Assembly (NCBI GenBank): GCA_035550315.1
Contig: DASZPL010000027.1
Location: 1 to 29,944 of the forward strand
DNA: 29,944 nt
Source of the DNA: DASZPL01 sp035550315
GTDB taxonomy: Bacteria > Actinomycetota > Actinomycetes > JAFAQI01
Direction: 5' to 3'
Below, one piece after another: positions 23,235 through 29,944 of this stretch. The notes below the pieces were generated by a model that was not told the DNA's origin, did no database searches, and saw nothing but the letters and a program-made list of their open reading frames with translations. The translations under genes were made by a program, and so were the position numbers. Positions within the stretch are counted from its first letter, which is position 1. Each line of letters opens with the position of its first letter.

Positions 23235-24334
23235 CAGGCCGGCTCCGGCTCCACCTGCGTGGTGATCCGTACGTCGGCGCCGACCCTGACGACTTCGGCG
23301 AGATGCAGCCGTGGGGCCGCGCTCAGCGTCGCGACGCCGATGTCGGCGAGCGCAGACGGGCCCGCGCCGAGCAGCACCGGGGCGAGGTAACCGACCACCC
23401 GGTCGACCAGGCCGAGCCGCACAAAGCCGGCAGCCAGCCGGGCCCCGCCTTCGAGCAACACGGACCGGACCTCGCGCTCGTACAGCGCCGTCAGCAATGC
23501 CCTGAGGTCGATCCGCTGGTCCGCCGTCGGCAGTTGCACCACGGTCGCGCCGGTCGCCTCCAAGGCCGAGACCGCCGCTGGTTCGGCGACGTCACCGACG
23601 GCCAGCAGAGTGCTCGCCGTGGCGTCGATGACCCGAGCGTCGACCGGGGTGCGGGCATGGGTGTCGACGACCACCCGCAGCGGTTGCCGCTGCGCCGGCC
23701 AGTCGCGCACGGTCACCTGCGGATCGTCGGCGAGCACCGTGCCGATGCCGACCACGACGGCGTCGACCATGGCGCGCTCGCGGTGGACGTCGACGCGCGC
23801 CTCGGGTCCGGTGATCCATCGGCTGGTGCCGTCGGCGGCGGCGATCCGGCCGTCGGCACTGGCGGCGTACTTCCAGGTGACGTAGGGGCGGCCGCGCCCG
23901 ACGGCGGTCAGCCATGGCTGCAGCTCGCGGCGCACCGCGTCGGCCAGCACGCCGACGGCGACGTCGACGCCCTGGTCGCGCAGCAGGCCCGCGCCGCCCC
24001 CGGCCTCCGGGCTCGGGTCACCGGTCGCCATCACGACTCGGCGGATGCCGGCGCCGGCGATCGCCGTGGTGCACGGACCGGTGCGGCCGTGGTGCCGGCA
24101 CGGCTCCAGCGTGACGACCAGGGTCCCGCCGTGGGCGCGCTCGCCGGCCGCGCGCAGCGCCACGATCTCGGCGTGTGCCCCGCCGGCCGGTTCGGTCGCG
24201 CCTTCGCCGACGACGACGCCGTCAGCGTCGAGCACGACGGCACCGACGTGCGGATTCGGGTTGGTGGTGCCAGCGACGGACGCGGCCAGCTCGAGGGCGC
24301 GCCGCATCGCGGCTTCCTCGCTCGGGCTCGTCAT
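23234..24334 (-). CDS. ribD: bifunctional riboflavin deaminase-reductase
   Basis: RibD deaminates and then reduces the pyrimidine from GTP cyclohydrolase II. The 366-aa protein has an N-terminal cytidine-deaminase-like zinc domain (GGAHAEIVAL and LEPCRHHGRTGPC, residues ~1-145) and a C-terminal reductase domain (about 150-366; YVTWKYAASADGRI, GIGTVLADDPQ and LLEGGARLAAGFV). I place the start at ATG 24334, preceded by GGAGG with a 5-nt spacer. The frame stays open upstream to 24538, but that part is riboswitch sequence. It is controlled by the FMN riboswitch at 24422-24574. Confidence 0.95.
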   Translation of the reverse strand: MTSPSEEAAMRRALELAASVAGTTNPNPHVGAVVLDADGVVVGEGATEPAGGAHAEIVALRAAGERAHGGTLVVTLEPCRHHGRTGPCTTAIAGAGIRRVVMATGDPSPEAGGGAGLLRDQGVDVAVGVLADAVRRELQPWLTAVGRGRPYVTWKYAASADGRIAAADGTSRWITGPEARVDVHRERAMVDAVVVGIGTVLADDPQVTVRDWPAQRQPLRVVVDTHARTPVDARVIDATASTLLAVGDVAEPAAVSALEATGATVVQLPTADQRIDLRALLTALYEREVRSVLLEGGARLAAGFVRLGLVDRVVGYLAPVLLGAGPSALADIGVATLSAAPRLHLAEVVRVGADVRITTQVEPEPA

Positions 24335-24421
24335 GCCGTCCTCCGTCGGTCGCTGCCCCAGCAACCGGGCCGACGGGACGGACGCGAACGGGACGTCGCG
24401 GGCCAGGCTCGCGACACCGCT
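24335..24421 (-). promoter_or_regulatory. expression platform between FMN aptamer and ribD
   Basis: This 87-nt segment links aptamer to start codon. A hairpin pairs GTTGCTG with CAGCGAC (24349-24355 and 24359-24365), with an outer CGTCG/CGACG stem that touches the Shine-Dalgarno GGAGG (24340-24344). CGTCC repeats upstream could instead pair with GGACGG over the ribosome-binding site. The layout favours control of translation initiation over termination; no U-tract is seen. Confidence 0.5.
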
Positions 24422-24574
24422 CGCGCGCTGCCTCCCATCCGGACTGTCACCGTCGGTCCTGGAGTCACACCAGGTCCACCGGCCGATGGATTCGGCCGGG
24501 TCGCGGACTTCGAATGGCGCCGGAGCGCCACCCGTCACCGCCGGCTCGGGCTTTCACCGATCCCGGAGCGCGCG
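24422..24574 (-). promoter_or_regulatory. FMN riboswitch (RFN element)
   Basis: The conserved RFN blocks occur in order on the minus strand: GGTGAAAGCCCGAGCCGGCG, GGTGAC, AAGTCCGCGACCC, a variable stem, GGTGGACCTGGTGTGACTCC, ACCGACGGTGACAGTCC, then GGATGGGAGG. The closing P1 helix pairs CGCGCGCT (24567-24574) with AGCGCGCG (24422-24429). It senses flavin mononucleotide and represses the rib operon. Its 5' ~40 nt overlap the end of the upstream GGDEF gene. Confidence 0.95.
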
Positions 24575-25557
24575 GGGCGTTCCCCACCATTGTGCACCCC
24601 GGCCGGCGTCGTGTCCGCTGCCGCGGGCACGCCGTCGGCGCGCCGGTCGACCGCGACGACCGACCCGGGCCTGGCCTTCGCAACCGACTTCATCTCGTTG
24701 GCGACGGCGACCACGTCGCGGTAGTCGGCGTAGTCGCGATGCCGCGTCGTCGCCACTCCGATCGAGACGGTAGCCAGCGGATGCCGGCGCTCCACGCCAC
24801 GCCGGTCGACGACCACGAGGTAGCCGTTGGCGACGTCGGCCGCATCGTGCAGCGCGACCACACCTTCGTCGAACTGTTCGATGGCCTTCGCCCCCAGCGA
24901 CTCGATCTGCTCCGGCGTGGATACGACGACGAAGTCGTCGCCGCCGACGTGGCCGAGCAGCGGCGGCGGAGGTCCGGCCGACGCCGCCGCGACCCGCAGC
25001 GCGGCCGCCAGCAGCAAGATCACCTCGTCGCCGCGCATCCAGCCGTAGCGGTCGTTGAACGCCTTGAAGTTGTCGAGGTCGACGTAGCCGACCGCGAGCG
25101 GCTCCCCGGCCGCGAAGCGCCGCTTGATCTCCGCGTTGATCCGGTGGCTGCCCGGCAGCCCGGTCAACGGCGAGACGGCGCGAAGCTCGGCGTTGCGGGC
25201 AAGCAGCGCCCGCACGCGTGCGACCAGCTCGAGACTGTCGAACGGCGTCGCGAGGAAGTCGTCGGCGCCAGCCGTCAGCGCGGCCGCGACCGCTTGCGGT
25301 GACGCCGCCCCACCGAGCAGCACGACCGGCACCCCCGCGCCGTTCGCGGTCTGCCGGAGCCGGCGGACCAATGCCGCACCGCCGTCGGGCGGCAAGGCGC
25401 CGGCGACGACGGCAAGACCCGGCGCGCTTTCCCGAAGCGTCGCCATCGCGGTCTCGGCATCAACCGCCTCGACGACCCCGAACCCTTCGGCAGTCAGGAC
25501 TCGTTTGGCGAACCGCACGACCGCGACGTCGGCGCCGGCGAGCAAGATGCGCGTCAC
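24535..25557 (-). CDS. GGDEF-domain protein with degenerate receiver
   Basis: This 340-aa protein resembles a diguanylate cyclase response regulator. Residues 1-118 look like a receiver fold, but the phosphorylation residues are mostly lost: the acidic cluster reads AGAD, the acceptor position is Ala52 (VVAGALPP) and the usual Lys is Thr104 (LATPF). Residues ~125-325 form a GGDEF domain with SPLTGLPG, YVDLDNFKAFNDRYGWMRGD and the signature GGDDF (205-209). No RxxD inhibitory site precedes it. It may make cyclic di-GMP. I choose GTG at 25557, a GTGA overlap with rpe; upstream codons lie in rpe. Its C-terminal ESPSRR and stop codon fall in the FMN riboswitch. Confidence 0.88.
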   Translation of the reverse strand: MTRILLAGADVAVVRFAKRVLTAEGFGVVEAVDAETAMATLRESAPGLAVVAGALPPDGGAALVRRLRQTANGAGVPVVLLGGAASPQAVAAALTAGADDFLATPFDSLELVARVRALLARNAELRAVSPLTGLPGSHRINAEIKRRFAAGEPLAVGYVDLDNFKAFNDRYGWMRGDEVILLLAAALRVAAASAGPPPPLLGHVGGDDFVVVSTPEQIESLGAKAIEQFDEGVVALHDAADVANGYLVVVDRRGVERRHPLATVSIGVATTRHRDYADYRDVVAVANEMKSVAKARPGSVVAVDRRADGVPAAADTTPAGVHNGGERPARSGIGESPSRR

Positions 25558-26261
25558 GGCGCGCCGGCGGCCGACTCCTCGCTCGATCCGTGCCACCACG
25601 AGCCGGCCGCCGCCGCGGTCGCCCGCTCCCGCAACCGGCGGACCGAGGCCGCCGGGTCGTCGGATTGATACACCGACGAGCCCGCCACGAAGACGTCCGC
25701 CCCTGCGGCCGCGCAGCGCTCGATCGTCTGCTCGTCGACGCCGCCGTCGACCTGGAGCCAGACCCGATGCTCGCCGTCACGGAGCAGCTCCCGCGCGCGG
25801 CGGATCTTCGGCAGCGTGACGTCCAGGAACGCCTGCCCACCGAAGCCGGGCTCGACCGTCATGATCAGCACGGTGTCGATCTCTGGTAGCAGGTCGGCGT
25901 ACGGCTCGATCGGGGTCGCGGGCTTGATGCCCAGGCCGGCGCGTGCTCCGGCCGCTCGCAGCGCCCGTGCGAGCCGCACCGGGGCGTGGGCGGCCTCCGC
26001 GTGGAAGGTCACGCTGCGGGCGCCGGACTCGGCGTAAGCGGGCGCCCAGCGGTCCGGGTCCTCGATCATCAGGTGGCAGTCGAGCGGCAGCGGCGTGTGC
26101 TTGAGCAGCGCCTCGACGACCGGCAGGCCGAGCGTCAGGTTGGGCACGAAGTGGTTGTCCATGACGTCGACATGGATCCAGTCGGCGTCGTCGCGGACCG
26201 CGGCCACCTCGTCGGCCAACCGCGCGAAGTCGGCCGACAGGATGCTCGGCGCGATCTGCAC
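25554..26261 (-). CDS. rpe: ribulose-phosphate 3-epimerase
   Basis: This TIM-barrel enzyme interconverts ribulose 5-phosphate and xylulose 5-phosphate. The 235-aa protein starts MQIAPSILSADFARL and has WIHVDVMDNHFVPNLTLG, LDCHLMIEDP, MTVEPGFGGQAFL and VDGGVDEQTI, which hold the metal and substrate residues. The start is GTG with GAAGG 7 nt upstream. A 39-nt gap separates it from rsmB, and it overlaps the GGDEF gene by 4 nt. Ribulose 5-phosphate is also the substrate of RibBA encoded downstream. Confidence 0.97.
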   Translation of the reverse strand: MQIAPSILSADFARLADEVAAVRDDADWIHVDVMDNHFVPNLTLGLPVVEALLKHTPLPLDCHLMIEDPDRWAPAYAESGARSVTFHAEAAHAPVRLARALRAAGARAGLGIKPATPIEPYADLLPEIDTVLIMTVEPGFGGQAFLDVTLPKIRRARELLRDGEHRVWLQVDGGVDEQTIERCAAAGADVFVAGSSVYQSDDPAASVRRLRERATAAAAGSWWHGSSEESAAGAP

Positions 26262-26300
26262 GATGCCGCCTTCGCTCGTGAGCCGGTTTCGCCGGTGAGC

Positions 26301-27662
26301 CTAGTGGGTGCGGCGCAGCGGAGCGATGAACATCGCGTCCGTGCCGTGGCGGTGCGGCCACAGCTGGACGTGTGGTCCGGCGCCGAGTGCGGGCACTCCC
26401 GGCAGCAGCGTGAGGGCGTCCACCGGCGCGACGTCCGATCGCTGGCCGGTGACTTCGGCAACTACCCGTTTCGTCTCGTCGAGGTGCGGCGAGCAGGTGG
26501 CGTAACAGACGATGCCGCCGACCCGGGTGGCTGCGATGGCGGCGGTCAACAGCTCGACCTGCAGGCCGTGCAGCCGCGGCAGGTCCGACGGCTGCCGTCG
26601 CCAACGCGCCTCGGGCCGCCGGCGCAGCGCCCCGAGCCCGGAGCAGGGGGCGTCGAGCAGCACCCGGTCGAACCGGTCGGCCGGCCACGCCGGCCGGGTG
26701 CTGTCGGCGACGACGGTGACGACGTCGGATGTGGCCGCACTGTCGCGGACCAGCCGGGCGCGGTGCGGATGCAGGTCGGCGGCGAGCAGCCGGCCGCCGT
26801 CGGGCAGCAGGCCGGCGAGGATCGCGGTCTTGCCGCCCGGCCCGGCGCAGGCGTCGAGCCAGCGCCGGTCGTCCCCGTCGATCGGCGCGGTGGTCGCCGC
26901 CAGCGCCACCAGCTGGCTGCCCTCGTCCTGCACGGCCGCCCGCCCGTCGCGCACGGCCGCGAGGTCGGCCGGGTTGCCGCCGGCCAGCCGGACGGCGTAC
27001 GGCGACCAATTCCCCGCGGTCGCCGATGGCCCGGCCGCCGCGAGCAGCTCGGCCCGGTCGATCCGGCCGGGTCGGGCGACCAGGTGGACGGTCGGCGCCG
27101 CGTCGGTGAGGGCCTGGTCGAGCTCGGCCGCATCGTCGCCGAGCGCGTCCGCGATGGCCCGCGCGATCCACTCCGGGTAGCCGCGCTCGAACGCCAGCCG
27201 CGGGATCGGGTCGGCCGGCGCGAGCCGTTCCACCCACGTCGTCCAGGGATGCGCGGTCACGCGCCGCAGCACGGCGTTGACCAGGCCGGTCGGCCGGGGT
27301 CCGACGACCGCGCGGCACAGCTCGACGGTGGTGGAGACTGCGGCGTGCGGCGGGACCCGGGTGTGCAGCAGCTGGTAGGCGCCGAGCCGGAGCAGCGCCC
27401 GGACCGGCGGATCCAGCCGAGCCGGGTCCCGGTCAGCCGCGGCGGCGACGACGACGTCGAGACCGCCCTGCCGGCGCAGCGCGCCATAGGTCAGCTCGGT
27501 CGCGAGCGCCGCGTCGGCGCCGGACAGGCCGCGTTCCCGGAGCAGCCGGGGCAGCAACAGGTTGCTGTAGGCGCCCTCGACGTCGACCGCCAGCAGGACG
27601 TCATACGCCGTCAACCGCGCACCGTCGGCGAAGCCGCGGCGGCGTCGCGGAGTGGCGGTCAC
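26301..27662 (-). CDS. rsmB: 16S rRNA (cytosine-967-C5)-methyltransferase type
   Basis: This is an RsmB/Sun-family enzyme that methylates a cytosine of 16S rRNA. The 453-aa protein has an N-terminal NusB-like RNA-binding domain (about 15-150, with AYDVLLAVDVEGAYSNLLLP) and a C-terminal SAM domain with LDACAGPGGKTA, the PCSG cysteine motif (LLDAPCSGLGALRRRPE) and the catalytic cysteine in YATCSPHLDET. The GTG start at 27662 overlaps the fmt stop (GTGA); the longer frame to 27920 runs inside fmt. The def-fmt-rsmB order is widely conserved. Confidence 0.95.
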   Translation of the reverse strand: MTATPRRRRGFADGARLTAYDVLLAVDVEGAYSNLLLPRLLRERGLSGADAALATELTYGALRRQGGLDVVVAAAADRDPARLDPPVRALLRLGAYQLLHTRVPPHAAVSTTVELCRAVVGPRPTGLVNAVLRRVTAHPWTTWVERLAPADPIPRLAFERGYPEWIARAIADALGDDAAELDQALTDAAPTVHLVARPGRIDRAELLAAAGPSATAGNWSPYAVRLAGGNPADLAAVRDGRAAVQDEGSQLVALAATTAPIDGDDRRWLDACAGPGGKTAILAGLLPDGGRLLAADLHPHRARLVRDSAATSDVVTVVADSTRPAWPADRFDRVLLDAPCSGLGALRRRPEARWRRQPSDLPRLHGLQVELLTAAIAATRVGGIVCYATCSPHLDETKRVVAEVTGQRSDVAPVDALTLLPGVPALGAGPHVQLWPHRHGTDAMFIAPLRRTH

Positions 27663-28600
27663 TCGAACCGATCGCCGTCGGCCAGCCGCGCCCCCCGGGC
27701 CCAGTCGGCGGCCGGCATCGCCGCCCGCCCGGCGGGGCGGACCCGGTCCAGCGCGACCGGCGTCGACCCGCTGCCGACCACGACCTGCTCGCTGCCGTGG
27801 TCGCCGACGACAATGACTGCTCCCGGCGGCAAGCCGGGCCCGGATGGCGCCGGCCGCACCGGCCCGACGCCGAGCCGCTGGCCGCGGAACGTGGTCCACG
27901 CACCCGGTCGGGGCGTGCACGCCCGGACCAGCCGGTCGATGTGCTGGGCCGGCTGCGACCAGTCGATCTGCGCGTCCGCCGGCGTCAGCTTGGCCGCGAT
28001 GCTGACGCCGTCCTCGGGCTGCGGCACCGGTGACAGCGTGCCATCGGCGATGCCGTCGATGGTGTCGACCAGCAGCCGGGCGCCAGCGACGGCCAGTCGG
28101 TCGAACAGGTCGCCGGCGGTGTCGCGCGGGCCGATCGGTTCGGTGAGTACGCCGAAGACCGGGCCGCTGTCGAGGGCTTCCTCGATCCGGAAGGTCGTCG
28201 CACCGGTCACGTCGTCACCGGCCAGCACGGCGCGCTGGACCGGCGCGGCGCCGCGCCAGGCCGGGAGCAGCGAGAAGTGCAAGTTGATCCAGCCGTGCGG
28301 CGGGATGTCGAGCGCGGCGCGCGGCAGCAGGCCGCCGTAGGCGACGACCGGGCAGCACTCCGGCGCGATCTCCCGCAGCCGCTCGAGAAAGTCCGGGTCG
28401 GACGGCTTCGGCGGGGTGAGGACCTCGATGCCGGCGTCGGCGGCGCGCAGCTTCACCGGGCTCGGCCGGGCGTGCCGGCCCCGGCCGGCGACGGCGTCCG
28501 GGCGGGTGACGACCGCGACCACCTCGTGCCGCGGGCTGGCGAGCAGCGCCTCGAGCGACGGGACGGCGACCTCCGGCGTACCCGCAAACACCAGGCGCAC
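27659..28600 (-). CDS. fmt: methionyl-tRNA formyltransferase
   Basis: Fmt formylates initiator Met-tRNA with 10-formyl-tetrahydrofolate. The 313-aa protein begins MRLVFAGTPEVAVPSLEALL and has the formyltransferase core WINLHFSLLPAWRGAAPVQ with TGATTF following, then a C-terminal tRNA-binding domain (about 205-313). The start is GTG. It lies 15 nt after def, as in most bacteria, and overlaps rsmB by 4 nt. Confidence 0.97.
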   Translation of the reverse strand: MRLVFAGTPEVAVPSLEALLASPRHEVVAVVTRPDAVAGRGRHARPSPVKLRAADAGIEVLTPPKPSDPDFLERLREIAPECCPVVAYGGLLPRAALDIPPHGWINLHFSLLPAWRGAAPVQRAVLAGDDVTGATTFRIEEALDSGPVFGVLTEPIGPRDTAGDLFDRLAVAGARLLVDTIDGIADGTLSPVPQPEDGVSIAAKLTPADAQIDWSQPAQHIDRLVRACTPRPGAWTTFRGQRLGVGPVRPAPSGPGLPPGAVIVVGDHGSEQVVVGSGSTPVALDRVRPAGRAAMPAADWARGARLADGDRFE

Positions 28601-28615
28601 GGCCGACCCCGCGAC

Positions 28616-29167
28616 CTAGAGCGCGAGCCCGTTGGTGGCGTGCGGCGAGACCTTGACGACCGGGCGTTCGGTCTGCCCGAACCACTCCGCCTCGCGGATC
28701 GCCCGCAGCGCCTCGGCGCGGACCTCGGGGTCGAGCCGGTCGACGAAGAGCACGCCGTCGAGGTGGTCGACCTCGTGCTGGAAGCATCGCGCCAGCAGGT
28801 CACTGCCGCTGACCGTGACGGGTTCGCCGTACATGTCAAAGCCGGTGGCGATCACCGACTGCTTCCGCCGGGTCGGGAAGTTCAGCCCCGGGATCGACAG
28901 GCAACCCTCGTCGCCTTCCTGGTCCTCGTCGCCGACGACCCGCAGCACCGGGTTCACCAGGTGTCCGCCCACGTCGTCGACGTGGTAGGTGAACACCCGC
29001 AAGCTGACGCCGAGCTGCGGCGCGGCCAGCCCGACGCCGGGCGCCTCGAGCATCGTCGCCGCCAAGTCACTGACCAGGTTGCGCAGCTCCTTGTCGAACG
29101 TCGTCACCGGCTCGGCCGGCGTGGTCAGCACCGGGTCACCGAACAGTCGGATCGGTCGAACGGGCAC
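28616..29167 (-). CDS. def: peptide deformylase
   Basis: This metalloenzyme removes the formyl group from nascent proteins. The 183-aa protein has all three motifs: GVGLAAPQ (residues 44-51), EGCLSIP with metal ligand Cys89, and QHEVDH with ligands His131 and His135 and catalytic Glu132. The start is GTG, with GGAG 6 nt upstream. It lies between priA (57-nt gap) and fmt (15-nt gap). A TAGCAT in the gap upstream could be a -10, but no -35 supports it. Confidence 0.97.
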   Translation of the reverse strand: MPVRPIRLFGDPVLTTPAEPVTTFDKELRNLVSDLAATMLEAPGVGLAAPQLGVSLRVFTYHVDDVGGHLVNPVLRVVGDEDQEGDEGCLSIPGLNFPTRRKQSVIATGFDMYGEPVTVSGSDLLARCFQHEVDHLDGVLFVDRLDPEVRAEALRAIREAEWFGQTERPVVKVSPHATNGLAL

Positions 29168-29224
29168 GCGCTACTCCAGGTCGTCAGGCGGGACTCACCA
29201 TGCTAGGAGCACCGCCGGCGTCGG

Positions 29225-29944
29225 CTACCCGAGCACGAGCGGGTCCAGCTCGACCTTCACCGGGTGCGCCGACTTGCGGGCGCTGCGGGTGGCTTGCGCC
29301 GCTTTCAACGCCGCGGCCAGGGCGGTGCCGTCGCGGCGGGGCACGCGGATCAGCACGCGTTCCGCGCCGGCGTCCCGCGACTCCGGCACCGGCACCGGAC
29401 CGAGCAGCTCCGCCGCCGCAGGCAGCTCGAGGCCGTCCAGCACTTCGTGGACGCCGTCCGGCGCGCCGGTGACCGCCGCGACCCGGCCCGCCGGCGGCAG
29501 GTGCAAGCTGGCACGGTCGGCCAGCTCGCGTTCGGCGTGCCAGGCCGGCTGCCAGCGCACCAGCGCCTGCACCGGCCGCAGCTCCGCCGGCGCGACCACG
29601 ACCACCCGCCCGCCTGATGCCGCGTTGCGCGCCAGTGCCGCGGCGGCCAGCCAGCGGCGGAGCGCCTCTTCACCCGCCCGCAGGTCGGGCCGCGACAGCA
29701 GCAGCCAGCCGTCGAGCAGCAGCACGGCGGCGTACCCGCCGGGAGCGACCGGCTCGGCCCCCGGCGTGGCGACCACCAGCGCCGGCTCGTCGTCGACCTG
29801 GTCGAGCACCGAGCCGCCGCCGGAGGTTCGGACCGGTACGCCGGGAAACGCCCGGCCCAGCTCCTCGGCGGTTCGCCGGGTGCCGACGATCGCGGCTCGC
29901 AGCTCGGTGCCGCCGCACTCCCGGCAGTGCCATCCGGTCGCCAC
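29225..29944 (-). CDS. priA: primosomal protein PriA-like, C-terminal part (partial)
   Basis: Only the last 239 codons are in the window; the gene runs off its right edge. The visible part starts in the zinc-binding region (WHCRECGG), followed by GTRRTAEELGRAFPGVPVRT and a C-terminal domain ending VLIRVPRRDGTALAAALKA and KVELDPLVLG, as in PriA C-termini. PriA restarts stalled replication forks. Actinobacterial homologues often lack working helicase motifs; those motifs lie outside the window, so this cannot be judged here. The position before def-fmt-rsmB agrees with the family context. Confidence 0.85.
   Translation of the reverse strand: MATGWHCRECGGTELRAAIVGTRRTAEELGRAFPGVPVRTSGGGSVLDQVDDEPALVVATPGAEPVAPGGYAAVLLLDGWLLLSRPDLRAGEEALRRWLAAAALARNAASGGRVVVVAPAELRPVQALVRWQPAWHAERELADRASLHLPPAGRVAAVTGAPDGVHEVLDGLELPAAAELLGPVPVPESRDAGAERVLIRVPRRDGTALAAALKAAQATRSARKSAHPVKVELDPLVLG

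Noticed and set aside
24335..24538. Upstream extension of ribD to an ATG at 24538
   Set aside because: The added residues are the FMN riboswitch in translation; the ATG at 24334 has a proper GGAGG and gives the normal RibD N-terminus.
26262..26300. A CCGG-GAAA-type small hairpin between rsmB and rpe as a terminator
   Set aside because: The stem is only about 4 bp with no U-tract, and the motif is better described as a short GGCTCAC direct repeat; too weak to call.
25986..28340. A 784-codon open frame on the plus strand
   Set aside because: It lies antisense to rpe, rsmB and fmt, all with intact motifs. Its composition (Arg/Gly/Pro/Val-rich, no domain) is what the complement of very GC-rich genes gives.

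Overview
This window comes from a high-GC actinobacterium. The evidence is the strong G+C codon bias, frequent GTG starts, an actinobacterial 16S rRNA 5' domain, and a gene order (infC-rpmI-rplT-trmH-kinase-pheST-argCJBD...tyrS-rrn) that I recognise from this phylum. I cannot name the genus; the 16S looks broadly like the Frankiales and their relatives, but that is an impression, not a comparison. Every gene I can support lies on the minus strand, so the window is best read from high to low coordinates, ending in a ribosomal RNA operon.

Read in the transcribed direction, the first block (29944-24535) is priA (C-terminal part only), def, fmt, rsmB, rpe and a GGDEF protein with a degenerate receiver domain: replication restart, formyl-Met handling, 16S rRNA methylation and a pentose-phosphate step. 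The second block (24574-18851) is the riboflavin operon ribD-ribE-ribBA-ribH behind an FMN riboswitch, followed by hisG and a YdcZ-type membrane transporter. The riboswitch begins inside the 3' end of the GGDEF gene. The third block (18850-16442) has a structured leader of about 300 nt, then infC (ATC start), rpmI, rplT and a SpoU-type RNA methyltransferase that appears to start at CTG. The fourth block (16379-11703) is a soluble PAS histidine kinase and pheS-pheT. The fifth block (11702-866) starts at an ArgR-type operator and runs argC-argJ-argB-argD-[single-domain response regulator]-argF-argR-argG-argH-mpg-tyrS with almost no intergenic DNA; most junctions are 4-nt ATGA/GTGA overlaps. Last comes a consensus-like rRNA promoter, a leader with processing and antitermination-type elements, and the first ~575 nt of the 16S gene.

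Most of the content is core metabolism and translation. The parts worth a second look are the stand-alone response regulator coupled into the arginine operon, with an orphan soluble kinase a few genes away; the GGDEF pseudo-receiver whose stop codon lies in the conserved core of the FMN riboswitch; the non-canonical starts (ATC for infC, CTG for the methyltransferase); the structured infC leader; and a 14-bp inverted repeat with an extra direct copy that forms the last codons of the transporter gene. I found no CRISPR array, insertion sequence, tRNA gene, prophage or defence system.
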